Assembly: GCA_030667725.1 (NCBI GenBank)
Contig: DAOUVH010000112.1
Span: 1 to 5,100 of the forward strand
Length of the DNA stretch: 5,100 nucleotides
From: Candidatus Cloacimonadota bacterium
GTDB lineage: Bacteria > Cloacimonadota > Cloacimonadia > Cloacimonadales > TCS61
Direction: 5' to 3'
Below, in pieces: positions 1 to 5,100 of the stretch. How positions within the stretch are numbered: the first letter of the stretch is position 1; the number at the start of each line of letters is the position of its first letter. The position numbers and the translations under genes are program-made. The notes under the pieces are model-generated. The model saw only the letters and a program-made list of their open reading frames with translations. It did no database searches and was not told the origin of the DNA.

Positions 1-1077
1 ACTGACGTGAAACTTGGAGCTGCTAATATTTTAAAACAGGAAATGCTCTCACTCGGTGGTGATGCTGCTGTTGCACGAGGAGTAGTCAATGGCAAACTGG
101 AAATCAGCGATCTGATCCTTTTGGGAAATCTTGATAAAATTAAAAAATTAGTAAAAAAACTTAATTATCAGACAATTTTTGGTCTTCCTGAAATAAATCA
201 AGATTTGTTAAAATTTATTGATAGGTTAGAAAATCTAGATTCGAAAGTTCTAAATTGCAATGGAATCAAACTGGAATTGGATGAAACAAAAATAATTGGT
301 ATTCTTAATGTTACACCGGATAGTTTTTCTGACGGGAATCAATATTTTGAAACAGAAAAAGCTGTTAAACGAGCATTAGAAATGATAAGTGAGGGAGCTG
401 ACATTATTGATATCGGTGGTGAATCAACCAGACCGGGTGCTAAGAAGGTTAATGCAAAATCCGAACTTGAAAGAGTTATTCCGATAATAGAAGTTTTGCG
501 AAAACAATCTGATATCCCAATTTCTATCGATACTAGAAAAGCTGAAGTTGCAGAGAAATCAATTCAGGCAGGAGCTTCCATACTAAATGATATCAGTGCT
601 CTGCAATTTGATGCTGATATGATAAAAGTACTACAAAAATATCGGGAAGTGCCTGTGATTATGATGCACATGCAGGGAACACCTGAGACTATGCAGGAAA
701 ATCCGCATTACGAAGATGTTATTGAAGAAATATTAGATTTCTTTGAAGAACGAATAAATTTCTGTGAAGTGAATGGAATTCATAAAGAACGAATAGTAAT
801 TGATCCGGGAATTGGCTTTGGAAAAAGACAGGAAGATAACCTGATTATTTTAAAGAAAATATCTGAGTTCAAATGTCTTGGAGTTCCCATAATGCTGGGT
901 GCTTCACGAAAAAGTTTTATCGGAAATATTTACGATTCGGATGCTGTAGAGCGACTTGCCGGAAGCCTTGCCTCTACAGCTCTTGCGTTCCAAAATAATA
1001 TAGAAATGATCCGTGTTCATGATATGTGTGAACATAAAAATTTTTTAAAAGTTATGAAAGAAATAAGGAAAGTATAA
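1..1077 (+). CDS. folP: Dihydropteroate synthase, 5'-partial (start lies left of the window)
   Basis: Condenses 6-hydroxymethyl-7,8-dihydropterin pyrophosphate with p-aminobenzoate to give 7,8-dihydropteroate in cytosolic folate synthesis; this is the sulfonamide target. The TIM-barrel motifs are all visible in order: NVTPDSFSDG (nt 307-336), DIIDIGGESTRPGA (400-441), SIDTRK (523-540), MMHMQGTPETMQ (near 660-700), DPGIGFGK (802-825), GASRKSF (898-918) and the terminal IRVHD (1009-1023). About 96 codons precede the barrel. They include AANILKQEMLSLGGDAAVARG, an N-terminal extension that I recall from the longer DHPS forms of clostridia, Thermotoga-like and FCB bacteria, and that short E. coli-type enzymes lack. 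The frame is open to base 1. A GTG at 7 could be called as start, but it falls inside this conserved extension and has no visible ribosome site, so the gene almost certainly begins upstream. The stop TAA at 1075-1077 shares its last base with the cdaA start. Function is secure; only the 5' end is missing. Confidence 0.95.
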   Translation, partial: TDVKLGAANILKQEMLSLGGDAAVARGVVNGKLEISDLILLGNLDKIKKLVKKLNYQTIFGLPEINQDLLKFIDRLENLDSKVLNCNGIKLELDETKIIGILNVTPDSFSDGNQYFETEKAVKRALEMISEGADIIDIGGESTRPGAKKVNAKSELERVIPIIEVLRKQSDIPISIDTRKAEVAEKSIQAGASILNDISALQFDADMIKVLQKYREVPVIMMHMQGTPETMQENPHYEDVIEEILDFFEERINFCEVNGIHKERIVIDPGIGFGKRQEDNLIILKKISEFKCLGVPIMLGASRKSFIGNIYDSDAVERLAGSLASTALAFQNNIEMIRVHDMCEHKNFLKVMKEIRKV

Positions 1078-1820
1078 TGAGTATATTCATTCCAAGAGTA
1101 GCTGATGTTATCGATATAATTATTGTTGCGTTTATTTTATATAGAGTTTTTATCCTGTTAACAAAGAGTGGTGGTTATCAAATGTTATTTGGTCTGCTTG
1201 GTATATTTATTGTTTATATAACAGCTTCGTTATTAAAACTAAATATGATGACCTCCATTTTAAAGGTTTTTAAAGATTATTGGATTATTATCTTCATTGT
1301 TCTATTCCAGTCTGAGATCAGGAATTTGTTTGCTCGTATAGCTCAGACTCATGATATGAGGACACTGTTTCAAAGTGCAAAAAAATCTTTCTACTCTCCA
1401 CTTTTGAATGCAGTTTCTATCATGTCTTTTAGGAAAATAGGCGCTCTGATAATTATCGAGAATAAAAGAAAACTTGATAATTGTATCGAAAGCGGTGAGA
1501 TCATCGATGCTCAGATCTCAGTGAAATTGCTTCTTACCATCTTCAATAACAAAACAATACTTCATGATGGTGCCGTGATCGTTAGAAATGAAAGATTGTA
1601 TGCAGTCAAGGTTGTGTTGCCTCTATCTGAAAGTGTAGAATATGCACAAAAACTTGGTACACGCCACTTAGCAGGTGTCGGTGTAACAGAGAATTCGGAT
1701 GCTTTTTCTATAATCGTTTCGGAAGAAACAGGCAAAATATCAGTTGCAAAAAATGGTGTACTCCATAGTGAACTTACAATTGATGAACTATCTCAAAGGA
1801 TTAAGGATGAAACATCTTGA
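1077..1820 (+). CDS. cdaA: Membrane-bound diadenylate cyclase CdaA (DisA_N domain)
   Basis: Predicted to make the second messenger c-di-AMP from two ATP at the inner membrane. The 247-residue length fits the CdaA/DacA family. Three hydrophobic segments lie at about residues 11-28, 36-53 and 67-78, followed by a linker and a DisA_N cyclase domain from about 105. Visible signatures are GALIIIE (122-128), LHDGAVIV (162-169, with the catalytic DGA) and SEETG (215-219). The second nucleotide-binding motif, normally GTRHRAA, reads GTRHLAG (194-200), so the third residue of RHR is Leu. The ATG at 1077 overlaps the folP stop by one base (TAATG) and has AAGGAA at 1065-1070, so translation is probably coupled. 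The folP-cdaA pairing is common in bacteria, but the usual next genes, the CdaA regulator cdaR/ybbR and glmM, do not follow here; coaE does. Family assignment is very likely. Full activity is an inference because of the altered motif. Confidence 0.93.
   Translation: MSIFIPRVADVIDIIIVAFILYRVFILLTKSGGYQMLFGLLGIFIVYITASLLKLNMMTSILKVFKDYWIIIFIVLFQSEIRNLFARIAQTHDMRTLFQSAKKSFYSPLLNAVSIMSFRKIGALIIIENKRKLDNCIESGEIIDAQISVKLLLTIFNNKTILHDGAVIVRNERLYAVKVVLPLSESVEYAQKLGTRHLAGVGVTENSDAFSIIVSEETGKISVAKNGVLHSELTIDELSQRIKDETS
1795..1800 (+). promoter_or_regulatory. Ribosome binding site for coaE, inside the end of cdaA
   Basis: AAAGGA ends six bases before the ATG at 1807. This site selects 1807 over an in-frame ATG at 1744, which would add 21 residues before the usual CoaE N-terminus and lies deep inside cdaA. 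From 1807 the protein begins MKHLDRPFLVAITGG, placing the P-loop where it normally sits in this family. Confidence 0.7.
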
Positions 1821-2438
1821 TAGACCTTTTTTGGTTGCAATAACAGGTGGGATAGCTTCAGGAAAATCTGTTGTTTCCAAATGGTTTGAAGAGCAAAGTT
1901 TCTCAGTATTCTATGCTGACAAGATTGGACATGAGCTGTTTGAAGATAAATATTACATAAATAAAATTGAAGAAATTTTTGGAAAAGATATCATCGATGC
2001 TGCTCTGTTGATCGGATAAAACTCGGGGAAATTATTTTTAATGCTGCAGACAAAAGAAAACAATTAAATGAACTTCTACATCCTGAGATCAGAAAGAGAA
2101 TGCAACAAATAATTGATACAAGCACTAATGAAATCCTTGTATTTGAAATTCCACTTCTCTTTGAAAACGGTTTGCAAAATGCTTTTGATCTGACAATTAA
2201 TATCTCAGCCAGAAATGAGTTGAGAATAAAAAGGATATTGAAAAAGAATAAAATGAGTAAAGATGCTGCTCAAAAAAGAATTAATTCTCAAATGTCTGAA
2301 TTTGACAAACAGAAGCTGGTAGATGTGAATATTTCAAATGAAAGCAATATTGAAGAGCTTTATCTACGATTGCACAAGCTTCTTCCACTTATAAAAAAAA
2401 TTAAAAAAAAAGATATAAAGAAAATAACAGAAATATAA
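1807..2438 (+). pseudogene. coaE: Dephospho-CoA kinase, interrupted by an apparent frameshift
   Basis: CoaE phosphorylates the ribose 3'-hydroxyl of dephospho-CoA with ATP, the last step of coenzyme A synthesis, in the cytosol. The first part (1807-2019, 70 residues) carries the P-loop GGIASGKS (residues 14-21) and an AD pair whose D38 matches the second Asp of the family's DAD motif. It ends at TAA 2017-2019. The rest of the enzyme continues in another frame from about 2004: SVDRIKLGEIIFN, LLHPEIRKRM (2073-2102), EIPLLFENGL (near 2148-2177) and the C-terminal helices, to TAA 2436-2438. Restoring one base near 1999-2004 gives about 210 residues, a normal CoaE length, with no other stop. The start overlaps the cdaA end by 14 bases. 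The tail is Lys-rich and encoded by A8 and A9 runs (2393-2400, 2403-2411). CoaE is normally essential, and both halves look under selection, so a sequence or assembly error is at least as likely as true gene decay. Identity is secure; pseudogene status is not. Confidence 0.8.
1999..2019 (+). other. coaE: Frameshift locus and premature stop in coaE
   Basis: Frame 1 reads GKDIIDA then ALLIG and stops at TAA 2017-2019. Frame 3 from 2004 reads SVDRIKLGEIIF, which matches the CoaE consensus around 'D-x-G-x-V-D-R-x-K-L-G'. A single missing base in GCTGC (for example GGC reduced to GC) would join them as DAGSVDR. Frame 3 has no ATG, GTG or TTG between 2001 and the ATG at 2100, so a separately started second half would lack about 32 conserved residues. 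No X-XXY-YYZ slippery heptamer or homopolymer lies here, so programmed frameshifting has no sequence support. Confidence 0.8.
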
Positions 2439-2447
2439 AAACAAATT

Positions 2448-2453
2448 GGAGGA
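2448..2453 (+). promoter_or_regulatory. Strong ribosome binding site selecting a TTG start
   Basis: GGAGGA lies ten bases after the coaE stop and four bases before TTG 2458-2460. A longer reading from TTG 2446 would place this Shine-Dalgarno sequence inside the coding region (codons 1-3) and leave the start without a ribosome site. The 2458 start is therefore preferred. Confidence 0.8.
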
Positions 2454-2457
2454 AAAA

Positions 2458-5079
2458 TTGAAATCAAGATTTTTTGTATTTATAGTATTAGTGATGTTGG
2501 TTGTTGTAATTGGCACACTGCTGTATAAACCTGTTCCCAAGCACAAGGAGATCACTCATCCAGAATTTATTGAAACGCCCCATGGCGGAAAAATAAAAAA
2601 AGAGCCCAAAGCTTTGCCAAATGAGTGGTTTGGATATCAAAGAGCATATCCTTATCATGAAATAAAGCATGAATCTTATCTGGAAGCATTGCAGCAGGCT
2701 ACAGATTTACATTCACAAACTAGAGGTAATCGTGAGTATAACTGGGAATTAGCTGGTCCAATAAATATAGGTGGTCGTATTACCGATCTGGCGATTCATC
2801 CATCCAGTCCTGAAACATGGTATGTAGGAGCAGCTTCTGGTGGTATTTTCAAAACTATTAATGAAGGAGCAAATTGGGAGAACATTTTCACCGATGCACC
2901 TGTTATTTCCATTGGTGATCTGGCGATTGATCCTAATGATGAGAACATAATATATGCCGGGACAGGAGAGGCAAATTCTTCCAGTCAGAGTTTTGTAGGA
3001 AATGGAATGTATAAATCTATGAATGCAGGTGAAACTTGGCAGCATATCGGCTTGGAAAATTCTGCATATATTGGCAGGATAATCGTGGATTATTCTAATT
3101 CTCAAAGGGTATTCGTGGCTGCAACAGGAACTTTGTTCAGTCCCAATGAAGAACGAGGAATCTATCGAAGTGATGATGGAGGGTTAACCTGGGATAGAAA
3201 ACTATTTGTCACCGATTCTACAGCAGCTATCGATCTGGTTCAGCATCCTACTAATCCTGATATTCTGTATGCATCCATGTGGGAACGCATGAGAGGTAGA
3301 GAATACCGTCGATCTGGAGGATTATCTTCCGGAATCTATAAATCCGTAGATGGGGGAGATACGTGGGATGAATTGACCAGCGGTTTACCCAATCACGATG
3401 GCGTAGGAAGGATAGGATTGGCAATTGCTAAAAGTAATCCTGAGGTATTGTATGCATTTTACGATCAGCAACCGGTAGGAAATTACTCCTTCCTTGGAAT
3501 ATTCAAAACTACTGATGGTGGAGATAGCTGGATTCAAACCAATGATAGTAATATCTATGATATGAATTCCAGTTTTGGTTGGTATTTCGGGCAAATCTGT
3601 GTTGACCCGGCTAATGAAAATAGAGCTTATGCGATGGGTGTTGCACTTTGCCGGACCGAAAATGGTGGTGATAATTGGCAGATAATTGCAGATTATGGAA
3701 ATATGGATGAAATACACGTAGATCATCATGCTATGATCATTGATGAATTTACAGGTAGAATTGTGGAAGGAAACGATGGCGGATTATATACCAGCATTGA
3801 CTATGGCAATAATTGGAATAAGATTGATAATATTCCTTTAACTCAGTTCTATGCAATCGAAATGGATTTCTTGAATCCAGAGAGAATTTATGGTGGTACT
3901 CAGGATAACAGCACGATTCGAACTATGACCGGTGCTCTTGATGACTGGCACGTGATTCTGGGTGGAGATGGTTTCTATTGCAAAGTTGACCACACAAATC
4001 CCAATATTATTTTCGCAGAATACCAATGGGGGAATTTGCATAGATCCACAAATGGTGGTAATTCGTTTTCGTTTATTGCCGGTCAGATGTATGGAGACCG
4101 CAAAAATTGGTCTTCTCCGCTTGCCATGCATCCCGTTGATCCTGCAGTTCTTTATTTCGGAACTTATCGTATCTGGAAAACTACTAATAGCGGTGACTAC
4201 TGGAATGCAGTAAGTAGTGATCTGACAGATGGCGATTTTGGAACCAGCTATCATACGGTTTCTACAATAGGCGTAAACCCTAGTTATCCAAATGTTGTAA
4301 TTGCAGGTACAGATGATGGAAACGTGCATGTCTCTACCGATGAAGGAGATAACTGGACAGATGTTACTGCAGGTTTACCTAACCGCTGGATAACCAGAGT
4401 TGCAGGTGATCCTTTTGATATGAATACGATCTATGTAACCGTATCCGGTTTTCGTTGGGATGAGGCTTATCCGCATGTATTTAAATCGACAGATCTCGGG
4501 CAGAACTGGATCGATATATCTTCCAACCTGCCTCAATTACCAATTAATTGCATCGCTTTAGATCCGGAAGTACCTAGCCGCATTTTTGTTGGTTCGGATG
4601 CAGGCGTGTTTTACTCTGAAAATGGGGGAGATGAGTGGCAAAGTCTTTCCAGTGGCTTACCTAATGTACCAGTAATCGATATGCTTATACACAACCCAAC
4701 CCGTACACTATTACTTGGAACTTATGGTTGTTCTGCTTACACATTGAATCTTGATGACATGAATACAGGAACAGCAGAAAATGTTATATCAATCGGTGTA
4801 GAATTATTTCAGAATTATCCCAATCCATTCAATCCTGAAACAACGATTACTTTCAATCTACAAAGATCAGTTTCCAAAGCAGCAATCGAGATATTTAATA
4901 TAAAAGGGCAGAAGATAAAAACTTTGAATGTATTAAATCCTGTAACAAATTCGGAGTATAATGTAGTCTGGAACAGTAAAGATGATAATGGTGATGAAGT
5001 TGCAAGCGGAACTTATTTATACAGATTAAAACTAGATGATGAGGTTATAGCTGCGAGAAAAATGCTCCTGATAAAATAA
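2458..5079 (+). CDS. Exported multi-Asp-box (BNR/sortilin-like) beta-propeller protein with type IX-like sorting domain
   Basis: Large protein of about 873 residues with no assignable enzymatic role. It begins MKSR followed by a hydrophobic stretch (residues about 5-22), a Sec signal or signal anchor with no clear A-x-A cleavage site. A short hydrophilic region leads to GPINIGGRITDLAIHP (from residue 100), which opens the propeller region. Twelve S/T-x-D/N-x-G-x-x-W/F Asp-boxes follow between residues 133 and 727, plus one degenerate copy near 492. GGTQDNST and GGDGFYCKVD, near residues 480-510, are wordings I recall from large VPS10/BNR-like proteins of Bacteroidota and relatives. Residues about 782-873 form a YPNPFNPETTI-type sorting domain. 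The start is TTG 2458, chosen for GGAGGA at 2448-2453. The Asp-box fold is shared by sialidases, GH74 xyloglucanases and sortilins; nothing seen here proves any of these activities. Surface attachment or secretion across the outer membrane is inferred from the tail. The gene lies 19 bases after coaE in the same direction, possibly as readthrough. Confidence 0.9.
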   Translation: MKSRFFVFIVLVMLVVVIGTLLYKPVPKHKEITHPEFIETPHGGKIKKEPKALPNEWFGYQRAYPYHEIKHESYLEALQQATDLHSQTRGNREYNWELAGPINIGGRITDLAIHPSSPETWYVGAASGGIFKTINEGANWENIFTDAPVISIGDLAIDPNDENIIYAGTGEANSSSQSFVGNGMYKSMNAGETWQHIGLENSAYIGRIIVDYSNSQRVFVAATGTLFSPNEERGIYRSDDGGLTWDRKLFVTDSTAAIDLVQHPTNPDILYASMWERMRGREYRRSGGLSSGIYKSVDGGDTWDELTSGLPNHDGVGRIGLAIAKSNPEVLYAFYDQQPVGNYSFLGIFKTTDGGDSWIQTNDSNIYDMNSSFGWYFGQICVDPANENRAYAMGVALCRTENGGDNWQIIADYGNMDEIHVDHHAMIIDEFTGRIVEGNDGGLYTSIDYGNNWNKIDNIPLTQFYAIEMDFLNPERIYGGTQDNSTIRTMTGALDDWHVILGGDGFYCKVDHTNPNIIFAEYQWGNLHRSTNGGNSFSFIAGQMYGDRKNWSSPLAMHPVDPAVLYFGTYRIWKTTNSGDYWNAVSSDLTDGDFGTSYHTVSTIGVNPSYPNVVIAGTDDGNVHVSTDEGDNWTDVTAGLPNRWITRVAGDPFDMNTIYVTVSGFRWDEAYPHVFKSTDLGQNWIDISSNLPQLPINCIALDPEVPSRIFVGSDAGVFYSENGGDEWQSLSSGLPNVPVIDMLIHNPTRTLLLGTYGCSAYTLNLDDMNTGTAENVISIGVELFQNYPNPFNPETTITFNLQRSVSKAAIEIFNIKGQKIKTLNVLNPVTNSEYNVVWNSKDDNGDEVASGTYLYRLKLDDEVIAARKMLLIK
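2854..4638 (+). repeat. Twelve degenerate Asp-box repeats encoded in the propeller gene
   Basis: Eight-residue boxes start at nt 2854 (TINEGANW), 3016 (SMNAGETW), 3169 (SDDGGLTW), 3343 (SVDGGDTW), 3508 (TTDGGDSW), 3655 (TENGGDNW), 3793 (SIDYGNNW), 4045 (STNGGNSF), 4180 (TTNSGDYW), 4333 (STDEGDNW), 4486 (STDLGQNW) and 4615 (SENGGDEW). Most are preceded by G-[IVLM]-[FY]-[KR]. Spacing is 43-58 residues except for an 84-residue gap between boxes seven and eight, where GALDDWHV (3931-3954) looks like a worn thirteenth copy. In this fold, one box usually marks the hairpin between the third and fourth strands of a blade. These are protein-level repeats; the DNA copies have diverged. Confidence 0.9.
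4801..5076 (+). other. C-terminal type IX-like (FlgD-Ig-like) sorting domain
   Basis: The last 92 residues run ELFQNYPNPFNPETTITF, then a beta-sandwich pattern with VSKAAIEIFNIKGQKIKTL, a V-W-N-S-KDDNGDEVASGTY-YRL core and a final KMLLIK. This layout is the C-terminal sorting signal of FCB-group proteins exported by the type IX system, where the domain is usually removed or used to anchor the protein at the surface. The match is by recognised wording only. No secretion-system gene is in this window. Confidence 0.85.
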
Positions 5080-5100
5080 TTTGTATTGTTTAACCGAAAG

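Noticed and set aside
1990..2001. ATCATCGATGCT occurs both here and at about 1500-1511 in cdaA, suggesting a recombination repeat
   Set aside because: Twelve bases encoding a common Ile-Ile-Asp-Ala string, with no extension of identity on either side; best read as chance.
2000..2025. Programmed -1 ribosomal frameshift in coaE
   Set aside because: The frame change has the right sign, but there is no X-XXY-YYZ slippery heptamer, no upstream Shine-Dalgarno-like stimulator, and no convincing downstream hairpin.
2391..2445. A-rich tract between coaE and the propeller gene as a terminator or promoter
   Set aside because: There is no GC-rich hairpin or U-run for a terminator and no spaced -35/-10 pair that I can support. 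Most of the tract encodes the Lys-rich CoaE tail.
2364..2555. Minus-strand open frame across the coaE end and the next gene's start
   Set aside because: It is Phe/Asn/Leu-rich low-complexity sequence antisense to A-rich coding DNA and shows no domain or ribosome site.
3962..4213. 83-codon plus-strand open frame in an alternative phase within the propeller gene
   Set aside because: It overlaps Asp-boxes eight and nine in the proper frame and has no recognisable product.
3838..4329. 163-codon minus-strand open frame inside the propeller gene
   Set aside because: It is antisense to a clearly conserved coding region, with Ile/Cys/His-rich composition typical of a shadow frame. The other antisense frames at 2488-2670, 2749-3105 and 3385-3729 fail for the same reason.
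5080..5100. Terminator after the propeller gene
   Set aside because: Only 21 bases remain in the window and they show no inverted repeat.

Overview
The window is an A/T-rich bacterial chromosomal segment, with every supported gene on the + strand in one tightly packed, probably co-transcribed run. The best lineage clue is the last protein. It ends in a YPNPFNPETTI motif followed by an Ig-like domain, the C-terminal sorting domain typical of type IX secretion in the FCB superphylum (Bacteroidota, Ignavibacteria, Cloacimonadota and relatives). The 'FNPETTI...IFNIKGQKIKTL...W..KDDNG..VASGTYLYRLK' wording recalls Cloacimonadota-type proteins most, but the phylum is an inference.

Layout: (1) 1-1077, dihydropteroate synthase (folP), already open at the left edge and so missing its true start. 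(2) 1077-1820, the membrane-bound diadenylate cyclase cdaA, starting on the last base of the folP stop. (3) 1807-2438, dephospho-CoA kinase (coaE), overlapping the end of cdaA. It is split by an apparent one-base frameshift near 1999-2004, although both halves are well conserved. (4) 2458-5079, a large exported protein of about 873 residues. It has an N-terminal hydrophobic anchor or signal, 12 clear Asp-box (BNR/sortilin-like) repeats that imply a large beta-propeller structure, and the C-terminal sorting domain. The 21 bases after its stop are too few to judge; no terminator is visible in them.

The first three genes serve core metabolism and signalling: folate synthesis, c-di-AMP synthesis, and the last step of CoA synthesis. 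The fourth is a cell-surface or secreted protein of unknown function that sits 19 bases downstream of coaE with its own strong ribosome binding site. There is no gene-free stretch longer than a few tens of bases, and no RNA gene, mobile element, CRISPR array or recognisable promoter.

No undescribed multi-gene system is evident. The points most worth checking are the broken coaE frame, a substitution in the CdaA nucleotide-binding RHR motif (RHL here), and the exported propeller protein, whose non-ATG start and uncleaved-looking N-terminus sit oddly with its type IX-like tail.
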